Source of the DNA: SSC3 sp963769585
GTDB lineage: Bacteria; Actinomycetota; Actinomycetes; Propionibacteriales; Nocardioidaceae
Assembly (NCBI GenBank): GCA_963769585.1
Contig: CAVYMJ010000001.1
Span: 805,754-869,753, forward strand
Direction: 5' to 3'
DNA length: 64,000 nt
Every line of letters begins with the position of its first letter. Within the stretch, counting starts at the first letter, position 1. A model generated the notes under the pieces. It was not told the DNA's origin. It was given only the letters and a program-made list of their open reading frames with translations, and ran no database searches. The translations under genes were made by a program, and so were the position numbers. Shown in pieces: positions 47,867-55,278 of the stretch.

Positions 47867-48442
47867 TCAGTTCCCGTGAGTCTCCGCGGCGGTCTTGATC
47901 TCGTCGAGGGAGGCACGCACGGTCTGCTCCCAGGTGCGAGCGACAAGGCTGCCCCAGGTCTCGCCGAGGCCCCACAAGTCCGTGCCCAGTTCCCCGTCGT
48001 ACCGGAGCAGGGTGGTGTCCGGGTCCAGCTCGGTCAGCTCGAAGGTCTCCCTGACGTGGGGGACCGGGCCACGGAGCAACCGGAAGCCGATGCGCCCGGG
48101 CGGGTCCAGGGTCACCGTCTCGGTGGTCGTGGCGGTCAGCCGCCGGCCGAAGACGGTGCCCACGGGGGTGCGGTGGGCCGCCAGCACCATCCCGTCTCCG
48201 CGCTCCATCTGCAGAACTTTCTCGCGCATCGCTCGGGTCTGGCGGACGTCGTACGGCGACGCGGCGGCGTCGTACACGAGCTGGCGTGGCGCGTGGATGA
48301 TGACCTCGATCGGGCCGAGGGGACGGGTACGTCGGCCGAGCCCCAGGTCGACGGTGACGGCGCCGGTGACCAGGCCGAGGTAGAGGCCACCGGCACCGGC
48401 AGACCCGAAGGCGGTCAGCGCGAGCGCGCGGGTCAGTCGCAT
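47867..48442 (-). CDS. SRPBCC family (START-like) protein with N-terminal hydrophobic helix
   Basis: A 191-residue protein. The N-terminal 30 residues (LTRALALTAFGSAGAGGLYL) form a membrane anchor or signal. The rest matches the START/polyketide-cyclase fold: GPIEVIIHAPRQLVYDAAAS, FGRRLTATTTETVTLDPPGR, GPVPHVRETFELTELD, and the long C-terminal helix ARTWEQTVRASLDEIKTAAE. Such domains bind hydrophobic ligands. It overlaps the methyltransferase gene by 10 bases and so belongs to the radical SAM operon. Confidence 0.84.
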   Translation of the reverse strand: MRLTRALALTAFGSAGAGGLYLGLVTGAVTVDLGLGRRTRPLGPIEVIIHAPRQLVYDAAASPYDVRQTRAMREKVLQMERGDGMVLAAHRTPVGTVFGRRLTATTTETVTLDPPGRIGFRLLRGPVPHVRETFELTELDPDTTLLRYDGELGTDLWGLGETWGSLVARTWEQTVRASLDEIKTAAETHGN

Positions 48443-49254
48443 GGTTTCTCCGCAATGATCAGGGCGTAGCCGAGGATGCCGTCAGCGATCGCCCGTCTGG
48501 CGGCGTCGAGGACCGGCCGACTCCGGGTGTGATCGACACCCAGCCCCTCGAGCCGGCCCGGAGCCGTGAGCCGCAGGAGGTCCAGCCGGGCGCCGATCTG
48601 GTCGACCATCCGCTCCACCGCACGACCGTGGTCCTCGACATGACGGATCTGTAGACCCTGGTCGACCAGCAGGTCGACGTACTCGTCGCGGGGCCGGGCG
48701 TCGGCGATGCACGCGACCCATGCAGCCATGGAGGTGAGCTCGTCCGGTAGCCGGCTCGGGTCCGCGGTGATGTCGGTGATCCCGACCCGTCCGCCGGGTT
48801 TGACGACGCGAGCGAGTTCGCGAGTCGCAATGGGCTTGTCCGGGAAGGTGCACAGCGCGCACTCGCAGACGGCAAGGTCGAAGCTCTCATCGGGGAAGCC
48901 GAGGTGCTCGGCGTCGCCCTGGTGGAACCGGACCCGGTGCTCGAGCCCCCGGGCCGCGGCGGCGCCCGTCGCCAGGGTCACGTTCGATGGAGCAAGGTCC
49001 ACGGCGTCGACCTGGGCGCCGTACTCCTGGGCGGCTATCAGGGCCGTGGCGCCACGACCGCTGGCGACGTCGAGCACGCGGTGCTGGGGTGCGGCTCCCA
49101 TCAGGTCGAGGAGGTGACGGGTGAGCGTGAGCCCGCCCGGATGGTACGACTCACCGAGCAGCAGGGAGACGGCGTCGGAGGAGTAGGCGGTCACGCAGCA
49201 CGCCTTCACGTGCTGCGGGTCCAGGGCCCTCTCCGGGTCAGGGTCGAGGCTCAT
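48433..49254 (-). CDS. Class I SAM-dependent methyltransferase (ArsM/UbiE-like)
   Basis: A 273-residue methyltransferase. Motif I is VLDVASGRGATALIAA (about residue 63) with acidic VDAVDLAPSN after it; GDAEHLGFPDESFDLAVCEC and ARVVKPGGRVGITDI follow. Cysteines in VKACCVTAYSSDAV and CECALC fall where arsenite methyltransferases have theirs, but the full ArsM set is not certain. It overlaps the radical SAM gene by 17 bases and the SRPBCC gene by 10. ATG 49254 is preferred over GTG 49263. A small or lipid substrate linked to the operon is likely. Confidence 0.87.
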   Translation of the reverse strand: MSLDPDPERALDPQHVKACCVTAYSSDAVSLLLGESYHPGGLTLTRHLLDLMGAAPQHRVLDVASGRGATALIAAQEYGAQVDAVDLAPSNVTLATGAAAARGLEHRVRFHQGDAEHLGFPDESFDLAVCECALCTFPDKPIATRELARVVKPGGRVGITDITADPSRLPDELTSMAAWVACIADARPRDEYVDLLVDQGLQIRHVEDHGRAVERMVDQIGARLDLLRLTAPGRLEGLGVDHTRSRPVLDAARRAIADGILGYALIIAEKPCD

Positions 49255-50776
49255 CGGCGGCACGCTTGGAGCCGTACGGGCTGGTGGTCAGCAAGGGCTG
49301 TAGCTGCGTCGAGTTGGGCACCACGGCTGCGACCGGTACCCCGCTCATCTTGGCCCTGACCTCCTCGCGGTAGCCCACCGAGTTGTAGGCGCAGAACGGG
49401 ATGAGGCGCCCGTCGGGGGTGATCTCCTCGACGCAGCACTTCATCAGCTGCCGCACGTTGAGCGTGTACGGGTCTTGGAAGTCCTGGACAACGATCATGA
49501 ACGCGTTGTCGGTGATCCCATTGATTGCCTCGGGAAGGTTGACTCCGCAGGCGTCCGCGCAGTCCAAGGCCTCCGCGACCCGAGTCAGCCGGTCGTCGTT
49601 GGTTTCGGTGCCGATGAAGGCCGAGGCGCTCCAGAGCTTCTCCAGGGCCTCCCGAACGTCGTAGTCGGGGACCACGCGGTTGGAGACATAGTCCAGATAG
49701 TCCTCGACCTGCAGCAGCCGGGGAATCGGGACGAGACCGAAGTCCTCGTCGTCGGGATGACCCTGGGTGATGAGGTAGGTGATCGACCGGCAGGTAGGGA
49801 AACAGCAAGGGACCGGGAAGAAGTCGTCGGTCTTGAACCACTGGGGGAGCTGTGCGGCGATCTGGTGGAGTACGTCGGAGTTCGTCAGCCGGGTGAGGGG
49901 GTCGAACTCGACGTGCCGACCGGAGTGGGTGACCGGCTGGAACGCCACCGATCGGACGGCCGGGTGACCTAGCCCGTGACGCACGATCGCACCGACCTCG
50001 TGCTCGTTGACGTCCTTCTCGACCGCTGCGACCAGCGTGACGGTCAACCCGACCTCGGCGCAGTTGTCGAGCGCGCGCTGCTTGCTCTCTCGCAGGTCCC
50101 GTCCCCGGATCGCGACGTGGGTCTCGGCCTCGAGCCCGTCGAACTGCAGGTAGATGTTCACCCGGCGGCCGGGCTGGTTTCGCCGGCCGAGCTCGGCGAC
50201 GAACCGCTTGTCGGTGGCCAGCCTGATGCCGTTGGTGTTCAGGTTGACCGCGCCGATCGGCCGCTCCTGGGCCAGGTCGATCATCGCGAGGATGTCCTTG
50301 TGGATCGTGGGCTCCCCTCCGGAGAACATCACCACCTCGGGTTCTCCCTCGGCCGCGACGAACGCATCGAGCATGGTCGCGCACTGCTCGAGGGTGATCG
50401 AGTAGCCGTCGGGCTGATGACCGGAGTCGGCGAAACAGATGGGACAGTCAAGGTTGCAGCCCGTGTTCACCTCGATGATGCCCAAGCAGGCATGCTGCTT
50501 GTGCTCGGGGCAGAGGCCGCAGTCGCTGGGGCAGCCGTCCTTCACCTCGGTCTGGAAGGTCAGGGGGAGCGTGCCGGGCTTGTTGAACCGCATGGACTCC
50601 AGGTACATCTGGGCGTCGCCGTACACCCTCGCCTCGAACTGGCCGTGCTCGTCGCACTTCTTGCGCAGGAAGACCTGGTCGTCGCGGATGTTGACCTCGG
50701 CATCGATCACCTTCTTGCACACCGGACAGATCGACCTGGTCAGCTCGACGAAAACCTCGTCACGGTCCTGTCTCAT
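49238..50776 (-). CDS. COG1964 radical SAM protein, tetraether lipid synthase (Tes)/MJ0619-like
   Basis: A 512-residue radical SAM enzyme. In order: a rubredoxin-like ribbon ICPVCKK...KKCDEHGQFE (residues about 17-48), CPSDCGLCPEHKQHACLG (about 82-99), the radical SAM site CNLDCPICFADSG (CxxxCxxC, about 108), the SAM-binding FSGGEPTIH, C-terminal PCCFPTCRS, and MKCCVEEITPDGRLIPFCAYN. These extra cysteine sets match the COG1964 family, whose archaeal members include tetraether lipid synthase and pterin methylases. It leads an operon with a methyltransferase and an SRPBCC protein. The reaction here is inferred at family level only. Confidence 0.85.
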   Translation of the reverse strand: MRQDRDEVFVELTRSICPVCKKVIDAEVNIRDDQVFLRKKCDEHGQFEARVYGDAQMYLESMRFNKPGTLPLTFQTEVKDGCPSDCGLCPEHKQHACLGIIEVNTGCNLDCPICFADSGHQPDGYSITLEQCATMLDAFVAAEGEPEVVMFSGGEPTIHKDILAMIDLAQERPIGAVNLNTNGIRLATDKRFVAELGRRNQPGRRVNIYLQFDGLEAETHVAIRGRDLRESKQRALDNCAEVGLTVTLVAAVEKDVNEHEVGAIVRHGLGHPAVRSVAFQPVTHSGRHVEFDPLTRLTNSDVLHQIAAQLPQWFKTDDFFPVPCCFPTCRSITYLITQGHPDDEDFGLVPIPRLLQVEDYLDYVSNRVVPDYDVREALEKLWSASAFIGTETNDDRLTRVAEALDCADACGVNLPEAINGITDNAFMIVVQDFQDPYTLNVRQLMKCCVEEITPDGRLIPFCAYNSVGYREEVRAKMSGVPVAAVVPNSTQLQPLLTTSPYGSKRAADEPRP

Positions 50777-50810
50777 GTCCCCACCGTAGGCAGGCCCTCC
50801 TACCGTGACC

Positions 50811-50824
50811 GTGTGCATGCTTAC
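50811..50824. promoter_or_regulatory. Crp/Fnr-type site 4, midway between divergent genes
   Basis: GTGT-GCATGC-TTAC, with one mismatch to GTRA. Its centre is about 41 bp from both start codons (50776 and 50859), so one dimer could serve both promoters. Confidence 0.5.
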
Positions 50825-50858
50825 AGACGTGCTCAGGTCGGCGAGGCAGGATGGTGAC

Positions 50859-51254
50859 ATGCCCCCGTCTTCGCCCTACGGCACCAGGATCGACCACTCG
50901 ACCGAACCACGGACCACCCGTCCACTGTCGGTGTGGCGCATCGGCGTTGTCGGAGGGGTCACAGGGATCCTGTGCTGCGTCGGTCCCACGGCCTTGGCGT
51001 TACTCGGACTGGTGAGCGCCGGCACGGCCTTCGTCTGGGCCACCGACCTGTACGACGGCTACGCGTGGCTGTTCCGCATCGCCGGACTGCTGGTCATGGC
51101 AGCCCTGGTCTACCGGGCACTGCGTCAACGTAACCAGTGCTCGATCGACGGGGTGCGAAGCGTCAGGATCAGGCTGCTCGCGGTGCTGGCGATCGCGGTC
51201 GGCACCTACGTAGCGCTCTATGCGCTGACCACCTTGCTCGGCACGCTGGCGTAA
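50859..51254 (+). CDS. MerT-like small membrane protein with a CC motif
   Basis: A 131-residue protein with three helices: IGVVGGVTGILCCVGPTALA, WLFRIAGLLVMAALVYRALR and VLAIAVGTYVALYALTTLLG. The adjacent cysteines in helix 1 followed by Gly-Pro (CCVGP) are like the metal-binding pair in helix 1 of MerT mercury transporters; a third cysteine is in QRNQCSIDG. No mer genes are nearby. The start ATG 50859 was chosen; the frame opens at 50805. It is divergent from the radical SAM operon around the shared Crp-type site. Confidence 0.75.
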   Translation: MPPSSPYGTRIDHSTEPRTTRPLSVWRIGVVGGVTGILCCVGPTALALLGLVSAGTAFVWATDLYDGYAWLFRIAGLLVMAALVYRALRQRNQCSIDGVRSVRIRLLAVLAIAVGTYVALYALTTLLGTLA

Positions 51255-51275
51255 CCGGCGATCGAGGGCCCGAAA

Positions 51276-51289
51276 GTAACCGCGCTTAC
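51276..51289. promoter_or_regulatory. Crp/Fnr-type site 5 (before DUF427 gene)
   Basis: GTAA-CCGCGC-TTAC, a perfect match, centred 72 bp upstream of the DUF427 start codon and 22 bp after the MerT-like gene. Confidence 0.6.
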
Positions 51290-51354
51290 GGTGCGTCGGT
51301 GCTTCGGACCCTAACGTCGTAGCTGTCTTGAAGCGCCGGACCCGAAGGAGAACC

Positions 51355-51687
51355 ATGCAGTACCAGGCAGTGTGGAACGGCGTCGTGCTGGCGCGGAGTG
51401 GTGAGACCGTTGTGGTCGAGGGAAACCGCTACTTCCCGCAGGACTCACTGGACCCGACGTACTTCGAGCCCAGCAGCACCAGAACCCTCTGCCCGTGGAA
51501 GGGGCTCGCGTCGTACTACACCGTCAACGTCGACGGCGTACTCAACCACGACGCTGCCTGGTACTACCCCAAGCCGTGGATCCTCGCCCGTCGAGTCAAG
51601 GGCAAGGTGGCCTTCTGGAACGGCGTCGAGGTGGTCGCGGACCCAGCGGCCCCGGCCGAGTCGCCCGGCGAACCAGCACGCGCCTGA
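51355..51687 (+). CDS. DUF427 domain protein
   Basis: A 110-residue protein: QYQAVWNGVVLARSGETVVV, NRYFPQDSLDPTYFEPSSTR, TLCPWKGLASYYTVNVDG, and NHDAAWYYPKPWILARRVKG, all standard DUF427 motifs. Start ATG 51355 with GAAGGAG just before. The family is small and soluble, and its function is not settled. It follows a Crp-type site and converges with a pyridoxamine-oxidase-like gene. Confidence 0.93.
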   Translation: MQYQAVWNGVVLARSGETVVVEGNRYFPQDSLDPTYFEPSSTRTLCPWKGLASYYTVNVDGVLNHDAAWYYPKPWILARRVKGKVAFWNGVEVVADPAAPAESPGEPARA

Positions 51688-51767
51688 GCAGGAGCAGCCG
51701 CTCTCCGACCCCAACCCAGTGCCAGGGCTGCTCGTGGTGCATCGACGGTCCGCCGGCGTCAGCCGCG

Positions 51768-52184
51768 TTACGCCGGCAGTAGCCGGCGTCCCGAGATCTG
51801 GCTGGGGGTGACTCTGACATGGAACTGTCGCTGGCCTTCGGCCCAGGCGATGGGTTCGACGAGGTCGCCTGGCAGGTCCTCGTTCTCGACGAAGGTCGCG
51901 GTTCCGCGAACCAGGACGCTCCAGCCGGACTGGGAGAACTCGTCCACTTCATCGATCTCGAAACAGGCCGCACCGGAGCGCAAGTGGGTAGCCAGCGTCG
52001 AATGGGGCGAGACCTCGAGGAGCAGCGTGTCGTGATCCAGGACATAGTTCACCGGAAGGACCACGGGGCCGAGGTCGTCGCAGTAGGCCACCCTGCCAAC
52101 CTGATGTGCGGCGAGCAGCCCGAGGCACTCGGCCTGGCTGATCTCGCGGAGATGGCTCGGGAACCACGGTTCGGCTCTGTTCAT
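51768..52184 (-). CDS. Pyridoxamine 5'-phosphate oxidase family flavin-binding protein
   Basis: A 138-residue split-barrel protein. LREISQAECLGLLAAHQVGR, VAYCDDLGPVVLPVNYVLD, LLLEVSPHSTLATHLRSGAA and EFSQSGWSVLVRGTATFVEN are typical of this small FMN- or F420-binding group, often found in actinobacterial stress and dormancy clusters. Start ATG 52184 after GGAGG; the frame opens at 52256. A substrate cannot be named. Confidence 0.88.
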   Translation of the reverse strand: MNRAEPWFPSHLREISQAECLGLLAAHQVGRVAYCDDLGPVVLPVNYVLDHDTLLLEVSPHSTLATHLRSGAACFEIDEVDEFSQSGWSVLVRGTATFVENEDLPGDLVEPIAWAEGQRQFHVRVTPSQISGRRLLPA

Positions 52185-52299
52185 CGGGTACCTCCTTCGA
52201 TGGTCACGGCTCCATCGTCGGTCGCTCGAGCGCTCTGCCACAGGGCTTGGGGTCACCCGCCCTCAGGACCTATGGCCCACGGACGCCGGTCGTCTCTGG

Positions 52300-54939
52300 T
52301 CAGGTGACTGCTCGAAGATGTATCCGGAACTCGCTGCCCTCCCCGGGCATCGACCTCAGCGACACGTGGCCACCCTGCGCCTCGGTGAACTGCTTGACGA
52401 TCGCGAGGCCGATCCCCGTTCCTGGCTGGCTCGCCGCCGACTCGGGGACCCTGTGGAACCTGTCGAAGACCTTCTCGTGGTGCGCCGGGTCGATCCCGAT
52501 TCCGCGGTCCGCCACCGCGACCACCACCTCGGCCTCGCCCTGGTCCGCCCGCACGAGGATCTCCGACCCCGCTGGCGCGAACTTGGCAGCGTTGGTCAGC
52601 AGGTTCTCAAGTACCCGGATGAACGCCGTCTTGTCGGCCATCACCCACAGGGCGTCCGGGACCTCGACTTTGACCGGGTGGTTGGTCAAGCTCGACTCGG
52701 ACCGCCTCATCGTCTCGTCGACCAGGCTGAGCAGCCGGTGCGGTTCCAGCACGATGCTGAGCTGTCCGCGCTCCAGTCGCGAGAAGTCGAGAAGATCCTC
52801 GATGAGGTAGTCGAGACGGGCAGCAGCGTGGTGGATCCGCTCGACGTATTCGAGCTTGCGGCCCTCATCCTCCGTTGCCCAGGCGCCGACCAGGATCTCG
52901 GAGAAGCCCTTGATCACGGTCAGGGGGGTGCGGAGCTCGTGGGACACGGTGGACAGGAAGTCTGAGCGCAGCCTGTCGAAGTCGCGCAACCGTTGGCTCG
53001 CCTCGCGTTCTCGGTCGAACGCCGCGGCTTGCGCCTCCGCGGCCTTCTTCCTCTCGGTGACGTCTCGAATCGACGCTGAGATGGTCACGCCCTGGTCCGT
53101 CTCGAGCGGGCTCAGCGAGATCTCGACCGGAAACTCGGTGCCGTCCTTCCGCAGCCCGTAGAGCTCCAGGCTCGCACCCATGGGCCGTACGCGGGGGTTG
53201 ACGCCGTACGCGTGCCGGTGCCCGGGGTGCTTCTTGGCGAAGCGGGCCGGGACGAGCACCTCCACGGGCTGGCCTATCAGCTCGTCGGCGTCGTACCCGA
53301 AGAGCGCAACGGTCTGGGCGTTGACGAGCCCGATCCGACCAGCTTGGTCGACGATCACCATGGCGTCGGGGGCAGCCTCGACCAGTCCGCGGAACCGGGC
53401 CTCTGCTCGTTTGCGCTCGGTGACGTCGCGGATCGCCGCGGAGACGAGCAACCCATCCTCGGTCTCGATCGAGGAGAGCGAGATCTCGGCAGGAAACTGG
53501 CTGCCGTCCTTGCGCCGGGCGACCAGGTCCAGGCCTTCGCCCATCGGTCGAGTGCGTGGCTCGGTGAAGTAGCCCTGGCGGTGGGAGGGGTGTCGAGCCC
53601 GCAGCGGCTCGGGTACGAGGATCTCGACCGGCTGCCCGACCAGCTCGTCGCGGTGCCAGCCGAAGAGGACCTCCGTCTGCGCGTTGACCAGGAGGATCGT
53701 CCCCTCGGCGTTGACGCCCACGATTGCATCGGGAGCCGCTTCGAGCAGGCCGCGGAACTTCGCGTCGGCCTGCTTGCGGTCGCTGACGTCGCGCATCGTG
53801 GCGGCGAACGAGAGGCCTTCGTCGGTCTCGAGCGGGCTCAGCGAGATCTCGACCGGGAACTCGGTACCGTCGGCTCGAAGACCGAAGAGCTCGAGGCCGG
53901 CGCCCATCGGGCGGGTCCTCGGCCTCTCGCCGTAGCGGCTCCGGTGCTCGGGGTGTCGCTCCCGGTAGCGATGCGGCACGAGGAGCTCCACGGGCTGACC
54001 CAGCAGACGCTCACGAGGGTGTCCGAACAGGGCCTCGGTCTGGGCGTTGACGAGCTCGATGAGCCCGTCAGCGTCCACGATGACGATCGCGTCAGGGGCA
54101 GCCTCGATAAGTCCGCGGAACCGCTGCTCGACTCGGTCCCGCTCGGTGACGTCGCGCGAGATGGTCGAGGCGCCGATGACCCTCCCGGTTTGGTCCCTGA
54201 TCGGCGAGATCGTGAGAGAGACCAAAATCGGTCGGCCGTCCTTGGCCTGGCGAAGGGTCTCGTACGGCGCGATGCGCTCACCAGCCGCGATGCGCTGCAG
54301 GATCGAGGAGGTCTCGTCCTGGTGACCTGGAGGGGAGAGCATCGTGACGGGCTGCCCCACCGCCTCCTGCGCCGTCCAGCCGTAGAGCTGTTGGGCACCT
54401 GAGTTCCACGAGACGATCTGGCCGGCCAGGGTCTTGGCAATGACGGCGTCGTCAGCCCCTTCGACAATCGCCGCCATCTGCCTGGCCGACTCGCGGTCAC
54501 CAGCCTTGAGCCGCTCCAGGGCGTCGGCTTTGCGGGACGCACGGTGCTGGGGGTCTGGATGCGCGATCGCGGTACGGACCGCCACGACCAGCGACGCCCC
54601 GTCGAACGGCTTGGTGATGAACTCGACCGCGCCGGCCTCCCACGCAGCCGCCTGGTCACGCTCGTGGGTGCGCGCCGTCAGCATGACCACCGGGATCGGT
54701 CCGGTCAGCGGGTCCTCCGCGAGGCGCTTGAGCACCTGGAGTCCGTCAAGGTCGGGCAGCATGAAGTCGAGGACGATGGCGCTGGGTTTCAGGCTGCGGG
54801 CGAACTCGAAGGCGGCGATGCCAGTCTCGGCGACCTTCACCTCATAGCCGGCCATCTCGAGGTGCAGCTTGCACAGCAGGGCAACGTCAGGGTCGTCGTC
54901 GACGACAAGCACAAGCCCACCGGGTCGGCGGTCGTCCAT
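52300..54939 (-). CDS. Hybrid sensor histidine kinase: REC-PAS-PAS-PAS-PAS-HisKA-HATPase
   Basis: An 879-residue soluble kinase. A receiver domain comes first (LVLVVDDDPDVALL; phospho-Asp in AIVLDFMLPDLDG, about 58; Lys in EFITKPFDG, about 110). Four PAS domains follow (about 155-275, 280-395, 400-515, 520-635); the last three are near copies, each starting FRGL-EAAPDA and containing RPMG and FP-EISLS. HisKA has the phosphorylated His in STVSHELRTPLTVIKGFSEI (about 664); the ATPase shows NLLTNAAKFAP, VADRGIGIDP and GTGIGLAIVKQF. No transmembrane segment and no DNA-binding domain. Its partner is unknown. The 115-bp gap to the oxidase-like gene is short. Confidence 0.94.
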   Translation of the reverse strand: MDDRRPGGLVLVVDDDPDVALLCKLHLEMAGYEVKVAETGIAAFEFARSLKPSAIVLDFMLPDLDGLQVLKRLAEDPLTGPIPVVMLTARTHERDQAAAWEAGAVEFITKPFDGASLVVAVRTAIAHPDPQHRASRKADALERLKAGDRESARQMAAIVEGADDAVIAKTLAGQIVSWNSGAQQLYGWTAQEAVGQPVTMLSPPGHQDETSSILQRIAAGERIAPYETLRQAKDGRPILVSLTISPIRDQTGRVIGASTISRDVTERDRVEQRFRGLIEAAPDAIVIVDADGLIELVNAQTEALFGHPRERLLGQPVELLVPHRYRERHPEHRSRYGERPRTRPMGAGLELFGLRADGTEFPVEISLSPLETDEGLSFAATMRDVSDRKQADAKFRGLLEAAPDAIVGVNAEGTILLVNAQTEVLFGWHRDELVGQPVEILVPEPLRARHPSHRQGYFTEPRTRPMGEGLDLVARRKDGSQFPAEISLSSIETEDGLLVSAAIRDVTERKRAEARFRGLVEAAPDAMVIVDQAGRIGLVNAQTVALFGYDADELIGQPVEVLVPARFAKKHPGHRHAYGVNPRVRPMGASLELYGLRKDGTEFPVEISLSPLETDQGVTISASIRDVTERKKAAEAQAAAFDREREASQRLRDFDRLRSDFLSTVSHELRTPLTVIKGFSEILVGAWATEDEGRKLEYVERIHHAAARLDYLIEDLLDFSRLERGQLSIVLEPHRLLSLVDETMRRSESSLTNHPVKVEVPDALWVMADKTAFIRVLENLLTNAAKFAPAGSEILVRADQGEAEVVVAVADRGIGIDPAHHEKVFDRFHRVPESAASQPGTGIGLAIVKQFTEAQGGHVSLRSMPGEGSEFRIHLRAVT

Positions 54940-55051
54940 CAGAGTCCTTCCGGGGTCCGGTCCAGGCGATCAGCCGGCCCCCGAACGGCGGTTGCCTCGA
55001 CCAGCCCGATGCTCCGATGCTATTCCTTCTCCGGCTCGCGTGGACTCAACG

Positions 55052-55246
55052 GTGACACAGGGCGCGCTGGCCCAGGCCGCGATCCTGGAGACTCGACCCG
55101 TCCTAGCGCAGCGGTTCGGGCCGAGTGAAATCCCCGAGTCTGTCCTCCCCTGGTTGTTGATCAAGGGCGAGGAGCAGTCTTTGTCCGAGCTGCTGGAAGT
55201 CATCCACGCGTCGTCCGGTCGTTCAGCGGTGGGACGCCGACGATGA
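55052..55246 (+). CDS. Possible small protein of unknown function
   Basis: A 64-residue frame from GTG 55052 (or GTG 55040) to TGA, in the 339-bp gap between the kinase gene and the giant gene. The translation TQGALAQAAILETRPVLAQR, FGPSEIPESVLPWLLIKGEE and SLSELLEVIHASSGRS looks protein-like, with a helical C-terminal half, but there is no good ribosome site and no family I know. The rest of the gap (54940-55051, 55247-55278) shows nothing. Confidence 0.35.
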   Translation: MTQGALAQAAILETRPVLAQRFGPSEIPESVLPWLLIKGEEQSLSELLEVIHASSGRSAVGRRR

Positions 55247-55278
55247 CCTCAGCCTGCTGCCGGTCGAGCTGCCCAGGA

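Noticed and set aside
51758..51771. GTCA-GCCGCG-TTAC as a sixth Crp-type site
   Set aside because: It differs from GTRA and lies at the 3' ends of two convergent genes, not at a promoter.
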